Below, one piece after another: positions 53,133-61,554 of a DNA stretch of 64,000 nucleotides. Positions within the stretch are counted from its first letter, which is position 1, and each line of letters begins with the position of its first letter. The position numbers and the translations under genes were made by a program. The stretch spans positions 179,604 through 243,603 of the forward strand of contig NZ_VLKR01000004.1 of the NCBI RefSeq assembly GCF_007830445.1, given 5' to 3'. The DNA comes from Sphingobacterium siyangense (lineage in GTDB: Bacteria; Bacteroidota; Bacteroidia; Sphingobacteriales; Sphingobacteriaceae). A model generated the notes under the pieces. The model was not told where the DNA came from. It was given only the letters and a program-made list of their open reading frames with translations, and did not search any database.

Positions 53133-54450
53133 AATATTACTTATCATCCAACGGGAATACCTATCACGTGTCAAGAAAAAATCTTTTATTGTCATGACTT
53201 TTGCCGTGCCCCTGTTCTTTTTCGCACTGTATGCAGGCATGTTTTATCTGACAAAAAAGAGCTTCAAAGATTCGCACACCGAAGTCTTTATTTTAGATGA
53301 GCAAGGCGACTTTGCCAGCAAACTCCAAAGCAATAAAAATGTAAGTTATACCATATCCAAATTGGACCTCCAGGCTCAAAAAGCGCAGCTTACACAAAGC
53401 GAAGGAAAACAGTCGATCCTTTATATTCCAAAAGATATTTTAACAAGCGAAAGAGCCGAACTGATTACCGGCGGCAAGACAAGTTTTGTCACACAGGAGA
53501 TCATTAGCGGCCAGTTGGAAGAAATCATCCGTGAAAAGGAATATAAAGCCAAGGGAATCGACCTGCAGATTATCCAGTCCATTAAACCCAAAGTCACCAT
53601 CGATGCAAAAGAAATAACAGCAGACGGTGAAGAAAAGAACAGCAATACAGCCATTGCAATGGGGCTTGGTGTCGCTTTGGCTATCTTAGTATACCTATCG
53701 CTGTTTCTCTATGGTGCCCAGGTAATGCGTGGTATTATCGAAGAAAAGAGCAACCGTATCATCGAAGTCATTATTTCCTCGGTCAAACCCTTTCAGCTCA
53801 TGATGGGTAAAATTGTTGGGATCGGTATGGTTGGACTGACACAATTTGTCATGTGGCTAGTGCTTACAGGAGGCTTATTTATCACAGCAACGCTCCTATT
53901 TGTCAATCCTCAGGATATGCAGGAGGTTGCCGCAAGCCAACCTGGAGCCGGTAATATGAGTACCGTATCAAAAGCAATGGCCCAGAATGATTCTGCTTCT
54001 ATCCTTACTTCGATCCAAAGCTTTAATTTCACGGAAGTCATCATTTTCTTCTTTCTGTTTTTTATTGCCGGATATCTGCTGTATAGTGCTATTTTCGCTG
54101 CTGCTGGTTCAGCTGTCGACAATGAAACAGAGGCCAATCAGTTTTCAATGCCCATTACCATGCCTTTGCTATTGACCTATATTCTTTCTTTTGGCGTCAT
54201 TATCAACGATCCCAATGGACCGATTGCAACATGGTTAAGCTTTATTCCATTCACCTCTCCCATCGCTATGCTCGTTCGCATACCTTTTGGTGTACCCCTA
54301 TGGCAGATTCTGACCTCATTGACCTTGCTCATACTGACCTTCTTATTTGTGACCTGGGTTGCTGCCCGCATCTATCGTGTCGGTATTTTGATCTATGGTA
54401 AAAAAGCAAGTCTCAAAGAAATCATCAAATGGTTCAATTACAAAAGCTAG
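53125..54450 (+). CDS. ABC-2 type permease, NatB-like
   Basis: A 441-residue membrane protein. One span near the N-terminus (about 22-45) is followed by a large extracytoplasmic domain (about 50-180) and five to six spans (about 190-420). Segments IIEEKSNRIIEVIISSVKPF and MLVRIPFGVP are typical of NatB/ABC-2 permeases. The ATG at 53125 overlaps the ATPase stop, and a frame open further upstream is an artefact of that overlap. Substrate unknown. Confidence 0.9.
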   Translation: MHKILLIIQREYLSRVKKKSFIVMTFAVPLFFFALYAGMFYLTKKSFKDSHTEVFILDEQGDFASKLQSNKNVSYTISKLDLQAQKAQLTQSEGKQSILYIPKDILTSERAELITGGKTSFVTQEIISGQLEEIIREKEYKAKGIDLQIIQSIKPKVTIDAKEITADGEEKNSNTAIAMGLGVALAILVYLSLFLYGAQVMRGIIEEKSNRIIEVIISSVKPFQLMMGKIVGIGMVGLTQFVMWLVLTGGLFITATLLFVNPQDMQEVAASQPGAGNMSTVSKAMAQNDSASILTSIQSFNFTEVIIFFFLFFIAGYLLYSAIFAAAGSAVDNETEANQFSMPITMPLLLTYILSFGVIINDPNGPIATWLSFIPFTSPIAMLVRIPFGVPLWQILTSLTLLILTFLFVTWVAARIYRVGILIYGKKASLKEIIKWFNYKS

Positions 54451-54489
54451 CTGTATTCTGAACCAGCTGTGCATAACTACAGCAACATA

Positions 54490-54528
54490 AAAAGGGCCAA
54501 ATTGCAAGCAATTTGGCCCTTTTCTTTT
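54490..54528. terminator. Terminator of the ABC exporter genes
   Basis: Sixteen-bp perfect stem built on AAAAGGGCCAAATTGC, with a tiny loop and TTTTCTTTT tail. It may also serve the convergent gene at 54594, whose minus-strand tail is TTTTTATG. Confidence 0.8.
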
Positions 54529-54593
54529 ATCTACAAGCATCCCGATTAGGCTACGATTATAAATAGTACAATCAGCACCTAAAAACAGCTCAG

Positions 54594-55121
54594 TTAATAT
54601 CTTAAATTCAATTTTTTAAAGACAAAATGCCACAACCATATCGGTCCGACAAGTAAAAACTGTAGAAACTGCTGTCCTGTAATTTTCTTCTTTTCCTTTC
54701 CCTTACCGATAAACAGCGCGGCAATAGCTAGCAATGCGATTCCCAAACACACCCAGATGACAGCCGGGCCACCATTCTTTTGAGTGTATTCCAATTGCAC
54801 AATAAAGAAACTCATCCCCCCGATAGAGAATAATATCGCATAGGACAACGTTGCAGACAGCTTTAAATAATAGTAAATGACAATAGCGATGAAGAAAGAG
54901 CCCCAATTCAAAAAAGTATGCCAATTGAGTTTGACCAAGAACTCGAACTGTGGAAATGGGATCATCCAGATGCAGCCCATAATACCAAAAAACAATAATG
55001 GTAAAAAGATGGCTTGAATCAGACGGTTGGTCGGATCCTGAAAATTAGCATCCAGCTCCGCAAAATACTTATCTACGGGACGTAAAGGTTCTACTTCTTG
55101 AACTTTCTTCTTTTGTTTCAT
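54594..55121 (-). CDS. Mpo1/DUF962-like membrane protein
   Basis: A 175-residue protein with four to five spans. DKYFAELDANFQDPTNRLIQ and AIFLPLLFFGIMG match the start of the Mpo1-like (DUF962/YGL010w) family, whose yeast member is an iron-dependent 2-hydroxy fatty-acid dioxygenase. The His residues normally found at 'HxNPxN..IH' are replaced by Gln/Asp and Gln here, so the enzyme activity may be lost or the match only distant. Charged tail KGKEKKKITGQQ. It is monocistronic. Confidence 0.5.
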   Translation of the reverse strand: MKQKKKVQEVEPLRPVDKYFAELDANFQDPTNRLIQAIFLPLLFFGIMGCIWMIPFPQFEFLVKLNWHTFLNWGSFFIAIVIYYYLKLSATLSYAILFSIGGMSFFIVQLEYTQKNGGPAVIWVCLGIALLAIAALFIGKGKEKKKITGQQFLQFLLVGPIWLWHFVFKKLNLRY

Positions 55122-55262
55122 TCGGCAAATTTAACAAATATTGGGCATGCCTTAGGCCTTAAAGATGATAATATTCCTTATTTTTTGGTCTGCTGCAGGT
55201 CATTATATGCTTTCAGAGCATACAAACTCGCTTACTCCTATTCTATTCCGTAATATTGCAGC

Positions 55263-55916
55263 ATGAAGTCTTACAAACATATCTTATTTGATCTGGACGG
55301 AACCCTGACCGACCCCGCAGAAGGAATTACGAAATGTATTGCCTATGCCTTGGAATCCAAAGGCATCCATACAGCAGATCTGAATAGCCTCAAACCCTTG
55401 ATCGGCCCGCCCCTTAAAGATTCTTTCATACATACCTTTGGATTTGAGGAAAGCGAAGCTATTGCCTGTGTAGAAAAATATCGGGAACGCTTTTCAACCA
55501 TAGGGCTGTATGAGAATATCCTGTTTGATCGCATACCCGAGCTTTTAGCATTGCTGAAAACAAAAGGGTACAACATCTACCTTGCGACCTCCAAACCCGA
55601 AATTTTCGCCCACAAAATATTACAGCACTTTGCTATAAATACCTATTTTGATTTTGCGGGTGGAAGCGCTTTGGACGATTCCAGACCGACCAAAACCAGT
55701 GTCATCCAATATGTCATGGAAAAGGCCAAGTTAACACGTCCACAAGACTGCCTCATGATCGGAGATCGCAAACATGATCTGATTGGTGCCCGAGAAACAG
55801 GCATGGATGCTATTGGTGTACTGTATGGCTATGGTAGCCAAGCCGAACTCGAACAGGAAGATCCGACCTATCTATTGGCTACGGTGACAGATCTGATGGA
55901 ATTTTTCCGATATTAA
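55263..55916 (+). CDS. HAD-superfamily phosphatase, phosphoglycolate phosphatase-like
   Basis: A 217-residue cytosolic HAD hydrolase. Motif I FDLDGTLTD (9-17) gives the nucleophile Asp, motif II TSKP supplies Ser/Thr (about 109), motif III the Lys (TK) and motif IV GDRKHD the acidic pair (about 163-168). The alpha-helical cap (about 18-80) is of the Gph/PgmB type. Substrate may be phosphoglycolate or another small phosphate ester. Confidence 0.88.
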   Translation: MKSYKHILFDLDGTLTDPAEGITKCIAYALESKGIHTADLNSLKPLIGPPLKDSFIHTFGFEESEAIACVEKYRERFSTIGLYENILFDRIPELLALLKTKGYNIYLATSKPEIFAHKILQHFAINTYFDFAGGSALDDSRPTKTSVIQYVMEKAKLTRPQDCLMIGDRKHDLIGARETGMDAIGVLYGYGSQAELEQEDPTYLLATVTDLMEFFRY

Positions 55917-55982
55917 GTCCATCCTTTGGAGAATGGAATGGCTGAAATGATCAAGTTGAAGGAAAAACGTGTAGAATTGCAT

Positions 55983-56021
55983 AAAAAAAGCTCCAAACGA
56001 AATGTTTGGAGCTTTTTTTAT
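55983..56021. terminator. Terminator between the HAD and rny genes
   Basis: Sixteen-bp stem AAAAAAAGCTCCAAAC/GTTTGGAGCTTTTTTT with loop GAAAT; T-runs on both strands, so it serves both convergent genes. Confidence 0.85.
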
Positions 56022-56037
56022 AATGGATCCTTAGGAT

Positions 56038-57591
56038 CTATTTTGCGTAAGACACTGATCTTGTCTCACGAATTACAGTTACTTTAATTTGCCCTGGATA
56101 AGTCATTTCCGTTTGAATACGGTTAGAGATATCAGCAGCTAGTATTTCCGACTGTGCATCAGACACCTTCTCACTCTCAACGATGACACGTAGCTCACGG
56201 CCAGCTTGTATCGCGAAGGTTTTCTCAACCCCAGGATACGATAAAGCCAAATCTTCCAACTCTTTTAGGCGCTTGATATAACTTTCCACAACCTCACGAC
56301 GTGCGCCCGGGCGTGCACCAGAGATCGCGTCACAAGCCTGAACAACCGGAGATATTAAGGCAGTCATTTCGATCTCATCATGGTGAGCACCAATTGCATT
56401 ACATACATCAGGGTGTTCCTTGTATTTCTCTGCAAGTTGCATCCCTAAAATAGCGTGTGGCAACTCCGGATTATCATCAGGCACTTTACCTATATCGTGT
56501 AGTAATCCAGCACGTTTCGCATGTTTAACATTCAGACCTAGTTCTGCCGCCATTGTTGCTGCAAAATTAGCTACCTCACGCGAGTGTTGTAGAAGATTCT
56601 GTCCGTAAGACGAACGGTAACGCATACGCCCTACCATACGAATCAATTCGGGGTGCAAACCATGGATTCCCAAATCGATCGCGGTACGTTCACCAATTTC
56701 AACGATTTCATCCTCTATTTGCGTCCTTGTCTTAGCAACAACCTCTTCAATACGTGCCGGGTGGATACGACCATCTGTTACCAAACGGTGTAAAGCCAAA
56801 CGCGCTATTTCGCGACGTACGGGATCGAAACCAGATAGGATAATTGCTTCAGGTGTATCGTCTACAATGATTTCTACGCCTGTTGCAGCTTCCAATGCAC
56901 GAATATTACGACCTTCACGACCAATAATACGACCTTTGATTTCATCATTTTCGATATTGAAAATTGAAACCGTATTTTCGATTGCAGATTCTGTAGCAGT
57001 ACGTTGGATGGTCTGAATAACAACCTTTTTCGCCTCTTTAGTCGCCGTCAATTTGGCCTCATCCACAATATCTTTGATTTGAATCATCGCTTGTGAGCGG
57101 GCTTCTTCGCGCAACGAGTCCACCAATTGATTTTTTGCTTCGTCAGCAGTGACGCCAGCGATACTTTCCAATTGCTTAATCTGTTGTAATTTGAGCGTTT
57201 CTACTTCTTCAGATTTCTTTTCATTCAGTTCAACCAATTTATCCAATTGCTTTTTCTTGGTATCCACATCTTGCTTATCGCGATTGATGTTTTCCAGCTT
57301 TTGGTTAATTGACTGTTCTTTTTGTCTTAACGTATTTTCCTTTTGGTTGATGGTATTGTTACGTTGATTGACTTCCTTTTCGTGTTCAGATTTTAATTGA
57401 AGGAACTTTTCTTTGGCCTCTAATAGGCGTTTCTTTTTAATATGTTCCCCTTCCTGCTCTGCATCTTTCAGTATGCTATTTACCTTATCCTTGGCTTCCT
57501 GCTCTTGTTTTTTAAATAACAGAACCAATAGATAACGACCTATAACAACACCAACAATCAGAGAAATTATGCTATAAATTGCGATGTCCAT
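56038..57591 (-). CDS. rny: Ribonuclease Y
   Basis: A 517-residue endoribonuclease with an N-terminal membrane anchor ([19 protein letters not shown]), a long charged coiled coil (about 25-200), a KH domain (about 208-270; [19 protein letters not shown]) and an HD domain (about 330-430; the metal site HSREVANFA...HDIG). It starts mRNA decay at the membrane. It follows zapA and the 6S-like RNA gene on the same strand. Confidence 0.96.
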   Translation of the reverse strand: MDIAIYSIISLIVGVVIGRYLLVLLFKKQEQEAKDKVNSILKDAEQEGEHIKKKRLLEAKEKFLQLKSEHEKEVNQRNNTINQKENTLRQKEQSINQKLENINRDKQDVDTKKKQLDKLVELNEKKSEEVETLKLQQIKQLESIAGVTADEAKNQLVDSLREEARSQAMIQIKDIVDEAKLTATKEAKKVVIQTIQRTATESAIENTVSIFNIENDEIKGRIIGREGRNIRALEAATGVEIIVDDTPEAIILSGFDPVRREIARLALHRLVTDGRIHPARIEEVVAKTRTQIEDEIVEIGERTAIDLGIHGLHPELIRMVGRMRYRSSYGQNLLQHSREVANFAATMAAELGLNVKHAKRAGLLHDIGKVPDDNPELPHAILGMQLAEKYKEHPDVCNAIGAHHDEIEMTALISPVVQACDAISGARPGARREVVESYIKRLKELEDLALSYPGVEKTFAIQAGRELRVIVESEKVSDAQSEILAADISNRIQTEMTYPGQIKVTVIRETRSVSYAK

Positions 57592-57731
57592 GTATGTATA
57601 ATTGTATTATTTATGTTTGTTTTTATTAATTATATTCAAATTCCAGTAAAATCATCAATCAGCCTGCCCCCTTACCTTTGGTATGCGCCAACTCAGTAGC
57701 GATCCCGATAAGTGCATCAGTACTTCATGAC

Positions 57732-57920
57732 AAAAAAAAAACCGCAATTAAATTTAAACAGGTCTCATGTATTATTAAACTTCGTGATTACATAATTAGG
57801 CTTAGATTATGACCCAGATGGCTTTCGCAAAATGGCCTATATCTTTTTGCGCCTGTAATATTGAAGCGTTAAGTTTAAAATAGTGACAACCCGAATTTAA
57901 TTGCGGCAAATTCGTCGTTT
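57732..57920 (-). ncRNA. ssrS: 6S-like RNA (6S-Flavo type)
   Basis: A minus-strand stretch of about 185 nt begins after a TATATTTA box (57934-57927) and ends in T10 (57741-57732). Its two ends form a perfect 13-bp closing stem, CCGCAATTAAATT (57906-57894) with AATTTAATTGCGG (57754-57742). Inside, TATTTTAAACTT pairs with AAGTTTAATAATA, ATTACA with TGTAAT, and CGCAAAA with TTTTGCG at the tip. A long rod with internal bubbles, of this size and directly next to zapA, is the architecture and context of 6S RNA, which binds RNA polymerase holoenzyme in stationary phase. 6S-Flavo is the named Bacteroidetes form. Confidence 0.7.
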
Positions 57921-57926
57921 AAGCTC

Positions 57927-57934
57927 TAAATATA
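57927..57934 (-). promoter_or_regulatory. Putative -7 box of the 6S-like RNA
   Basis: Minus-strand TATATTTA, one base from TAnnTTTG, starting the transcript near 57920; the upstream element would fall in the end of zapA. Confidence 0.4.
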
Positions 57935-57946
57935 AAGAACGTAAAT

Positions 57947-58237
57947 TTATTTTTTAAAGAAATCCGTCAACAACTGATCAAGTTCCTGTACTGAATTTTC
58001 CAAACCCACTTCGTGGTTTTGAGACTGCCGCTCTGCATTAAGCATACGCGTCGCAAATTGCAATACACACATGGATAACAAATCCTGCTTATCTCTCACA
58101 GTATAGTTTTCCTGCAATTCCTTTACTTTTTCATTTATCAATTTCGCAGCGTGTCGAATTACTTCTTCCTCCGCGCTCTCCACCCGAAGGGGATAAACAC
58201 GATCTGCGATATTTATTTTTATGGAAATCTCTCCCAT
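57947..58237 (-). CDS. zapA: Cell division protein ZapA
   Basis: A 96-residue protein with the ZapA layout: MGEISIKINIADRVYPLRV forms the beta hairpin of the globular head, and a long C-terminal helix follows from about 25 (ESAEEEVIRHAAKLINEKVK) for the coiled coil. It crosslinks FtsZ filaments at the division ring. It lies between a coiled-coil gene (54-nt gap) and the 6S-like RNA. Confidence 0.9.
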   Translation of the reverse strand: MGEISIKINIADRVYPLRVESAEEEVIRHAAKLINEKVKELQENYTVRDKQDLLSMCVLQFATRMLNAERQSQNHEVGLENSVQELDQLLTDFFKK

Positions 58238-58291
58238 TTCTTTGAGCTTTTTAACGTTGTATTAGTTTGAATCCGATAACACTTCTCCCAA

Positions 58292-58597
58292 CTATTTCAA
58301 CAAACTAATACACTTGTCTATTTCCCGCACAAAATCGTTAATTTTTTGTTTTGTGTCAAGTATTTTTTCATTAATTGCTTCCTTATCCGTTTCAGAATCT
58401 AACGTACGGGCAACTGCCAACGCTTTGACCTTCTCTTCCAATTGCTTGCTCTTATCGTTGCTCGCATCGAAAGCCACTTTTAAGGATTGTACCTCTAATT
58501 TAAGCAAATCATTTTCTTCTTGCAAGACTTCGCACAATTGAATTAAATTTTTCGTTTTCTCAACGATCAGATTCATTTGTGAAGACAATGTTGCCAT
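58292..58597 (-). CDS. Coiled-coil protein, possible ZapB-like partner of ZapA
   Basis: A 101-residue all-helical protein with heptad-rich stretches (LIQLCEVLQEENDLLKLEVQ, SKQLEEKVKALAVARTL, then KILDTKQKINDFVREIDKCI). No catalytic motif or signal peptide. The position just upstream of zapA on the same strand, the small size and the coiled-coil design suggest a cell-division role like that of ZapB, but sequence identity to ZapB cannot be claimed. Confidence 0.7.
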   Translation of the reverse strand: MATLSSQMNLIVEKTKNLIQLCEVLQEENDLLKLEVQSLKVAFDASNDKSKQLEEKVKALAVARTLDSETDKEAINEKILDTKQKINDFVREIDKCISLLK

Positions 58598-58637
58598 AAT
58601 ATAAATTGAATATTACCAATTAATGTTGTATCTCTAA

Positions 58638-61034
58638 TTAACCACGCACTTCCGCGCCTAGTTCCTTCTCAAAATTAACAATTAATTTTTGAACTATCGC
58701 ATCAATTTGCTTATCAGTAAGTGTTTTTTCTTCATCCTGCAAGATAAAGCTCAGAGCATAAGACTTTTTCCCTTCCGGAATTTTATCACCTTTATACACG
58801 TCAAACACATTTACCTCCTTTAAAAGCTTGCGTTCGGTCTTCTGAGCGACAAATTGTAGCTTATCGAAGCTTACATTTTCGTCGATCAAGAGCGATAAAT
58901 CTCTGCGTACAGCCGGGAATTTGGAAACTTCTTTATATTGAATGCTATTCTTACGAATAATTTTCATCAAAACATCCCAGTCAAAATCAGCAAAGAAAAC
59001 CTGACCTTCAACATCTGCTTTTTTCAAATCTGCGTTTGCAATTGCACCAAATGAAACCAAACATTTCTGCCCTTTCATATAGTTCAAACCATAGGCAAAA
59101 TGGGAACTTGTAGCATCTTGTATCTGAATTCCTTCAATTTTCAGCCTTTTGATAACAGTATCTACGGCTGCTTTTAGGTTATAGAAATTAACTGCATCTT
59201 TTTTGCTATTCCATTGCTCAGCTTCATTTTTACCCGCCATGGCAAAAACCAGGTGCTGTGTTTCTTTATAACCTTCACCATCCAGCGCATAAGTCTTACC
59301 GAATTCAAAGAATTTCAGATCAAAGTTTCTTCGTTTTTGGTTATATTCAATCGCACTCAAAACAGAAAACACCATATTTTGACGCATCGTATCCAAATCC
59401 GAACTCAATGGATTATACAATTTAACCGCCGTTTCGCTATCATCCGCATAGTCCAGCTTTGTTAGGGAGTTGGACAGAATCTCACGAAATCCATTTGCAA
59501 TGAGCAGATCAGCCAATTGATTTAAGACAACTTCCTTATCTGGCTTTTCAACCGTATTTAAAGAGGCCTTAATCTGTGACTTCAACTCAATATTGTTATA
59601 ACCGTAAATACGCAACACTTCCTCCACAACGTCTACCTCACGTGTGACATCGACGCGATATGCCGGCACCAACACATCAAGGCCTGTTTCAGTTTCTGAA
59701 GTGACTTCAATGCCAAGAGCGACAATAATGGATTTAATTTCTTCATTTGGAATCGCCTGACCGATCAAACGAACCACATTCGCATAGCTCACGTGAAATG
59801 AAAACGGTTTAATCACAACAGGATACTCATCCTTTAGGGTAGATGAAATCGTTCCACCTGCAATTTCTTGAATCAATAAAGCAGCGCGCTTCAATGCTTC
59901 AACCGTAATATTTGGATCGGTACCCCGTTCGAAACGGAAAGAAGCATCTGTTTTTAAACCATGTCTTTTGGAAGTCTTCCGTACAGAAACAGCATTAAAA
60001 TAAGCTGACTCCAAAAATACATTGGTCGTTTCGGCTGATACACCAGAATGTGCTCCACCAAAAACCCCCGCAATACACATCGGTTTTTCAGCATCGGCAA
60101 TCACCAAGTCCTCTGCAGACAAGGTACGCTCCACACCATCCAGGGTAACAAATTTCTCGCCCTCTGTCGCAAGACGAACTAGGACTTTATTTCCCGCAAT
60201 TTTATCAGCATCAAAAGCATGCAATGGCTGACCTAAATCGTGTAATATATAATTTGTGACGTCGACAATATTATTGATCGGACGAACACCGATAACATTT
60301 AATTTCTCTTTCAACCAATCTGGAGATTCGCCAACGCGAACACCAGTAATATTGATACCACTATAACGTGGGCTCGCCTGTGCGTCCGCAACGACCACTG
60401 TCGTTCCCTCAGCCTCAGCAGCCTTGAATGCAGAAACATCTGCTTTTAACACTTGTGTACGAAAATGTGCCGCAATATCTCTTGCAACGCCTAAATGCGA
60501 AGCTGCATCTGCACGATTTGGTGTTAAACCAATTTCATAACGGTAATCATCCTGGATATTGAAATGATCTTTCACTAGGGTCCCCACGGCAACATCAGCT
60601 GGTAATTCAACGATACCGGCATGGGATGTTCCTAAACCGATTTCATCTTCTCCACATAACATACCTTCGGAAACTTCACCACGAATTTTAGATTTGGTAA
60701 TTTTAAAAGGCTCTCCTGTAAGCGGATGACATGTCGTGCCCACTGTAGCAACAATGACTTTCAATCCTGTACGACAGTTCGGTGCGCCACATACAATGTG
60801 CAATAACTCCGGTCCACCGACATCAACGGTAGTTACTCTTAATTTATCGGCATTAGGATGCTGTTCACAAGTTTTCACTTCACCAACAACCAAACCATCC
60901 AATCCACCTGGGATACTCTGCACGACGTCCAAAGCTTCTACTTCCAATCCTGTATTTGTCAAGATAAGCGATAGTTCCTCCGGTGTCGAATCTATATTAA
61001 CGTGTTGTTTTAACCAATTATATGAAATATTCAT
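58638..61034 (-). CDS. pheT: Phenylalanine-tRNA ligase beta subunit
   Basis: A 798-residue subunit, the normal bacterial length. It opens with MNISYNWLKQHVNIDSTPEE, followed by the EMAP-like tRNA-binding domain (about 40-150; VGEVKTCEQHPNADKLRVTT), the B3/B4 editing domain (about 210-390), B5, the catalytic-like core and the C-terminal ferredoxin-fold anticodon-binding domain (FPAVRRDLSLLIDENVSF). With PheS it charges tRNA-Phe. Start 61034 is used because the promoter box sits at 61055-61062, inside the longer frame that opens at 61145. Confidence 0.97.
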   Translation of the reverse strand: MNISYNWLKQHVNIDSTPEELSLILTNTGLEVEALDVVQSIPGGLDGLVVGEVKTCEQHPNADKLRVTTVDVGGPELLHIVCGAPNCRTGLKVIVATVGTTCHPLTGEPFKITKSKIRGEVSEGMLCGEDEIGLGTSHAGIVELPADVAVGTLVKDHFNIQDDYRYEIGLTPNRADAASHLGVARDIAAHFRTQVLKADVSAFKAAEAEGTTVVVADAQASPRYSGINITGVRVGESPDWLKEKLNVIGVRPINNIVDVTNYILHDLGQPLHAFDADKIAGNKVLVRLATEGEKFVTLDGVERTLSAEDLVIADAEKPMCIAGVFGGAHSGVSAETTNVFLESAYFNAVSVRKTSKRHGLKTDASFRFERGTDPNITVEALKRAALLIQEIAGGTISSTLKDEYPVVIKPFSFHVSYANVVRLIGQAIPNEEIKSIIVALGIEVTSETETGLDVLVPAYRVDVTREVDVVEEVLRIYGYNNIELKSQIKASLNTVEKPDKEVVLNQLADLLIANGFREILSNSLTKLDYADDSETAVKLYNPLSSDLDTMRQNMVFSVLSAIEYNQKRRNFDLKFFEFGKTYALDGEGYKETQHLVFAMAGKNEAEQWNSKKDAVNFYNLKAAVDTVIKRLKIEGIQIQDATSSHFAYGLNYMKGQKCLVSFGAIANADLKKADVEGQVFFADFDWDVLMKIIRKNSIQYKEVSKFPAVRRDLSLLIDENVSFDKLQFVAQKTERKLLKEVNVFDVYKGDKIPEGKKSYALSFILQDEEKTLTDKQIDAIVQKLIVNFEKELGAEVRG

Positions 61035-61054
61035 CTCGAATTTGATTTGATGCA

Positions 61055-61085
61055 CAAACTTAGATAAATTTGAGTTTATATCCAA
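61055..61085 (-). promoter_or_regulatory. Promoter of pheT
   Basis: Minus strand: TTG at 61085-61083, exactly 20 nt, then TAAGTTTG at 61062-61055. Transcription would begin near 61048, 14 nt before the ATG. Confidence 0.7.
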
Positions 61086-61498
61086 CGTCAATTTACCCTT
61101 CATCAACAGTTGGTCTGAATTTAATGCAGTAGGTAGGCTCCTCAAAAGACTTCATTAAGCTAGGCAGCAAGCGATTTTATCTTTTTTGGAAAGTTGATAC
61201 GATAGAACCAAGTTAGCTATTTGGACCTTAGATTCATACCGAAGGAAGAGATCGTATGAAGGAGTTCATAAACCCCTTCCCAAGGATAATCATATTTATT
61301 CATAGGTGATGAATGCTGCGAATGTAGGGGCTTTCCCCGAACGAAACGAATGCAATTATTAATTATAACTTTTATTTACATGAATTAACACAACTTTACA
61401 CTTATTTACACAAAACAGCAATTTTGGCCTTTTCCAATAAACGCAACCTGAGCCTATTTTTTAATGAAAATTCAAGCATTTCCATCAAAATAAATATG
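61086..61498. other. Gene-free interval between pheT and purL
   Basis: No supported gene. A hairpin-like inverted pair TTCATAC (61233-61239) and GTATGAA (61254-61260) lies next to GAAGG/CCTTC; its meaning is unclear. The rest is A+T-rich. Confidence 0.4.
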
Positions 61499-61506
61499 TA
61501 ACTTTG
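61499..61506 (+). promoter_or_regulatory. Promoter -7 box of purL
   Basis: TAACTTTG matches the consensus, 48 nt before ATG 61555. Confidence 0.55.
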
Positions 61507-61554
61507 TGCTTTAATTTGAAGAACGTTCAAAACAAACATTTATAATGATTCATT

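Noticed and set aside
61035-61145. Extended N-terminus of PheT
   Set aside because: It includes the promoter and is not part of the family; MNISYNWL is the normal start.
61233-61280. Structured leader or riboswitch before purL
   Set aside because: Only short inverted pairs are present, the purL promoter lies 200 bp further downstream, and no known aptamer pattern is recognised.
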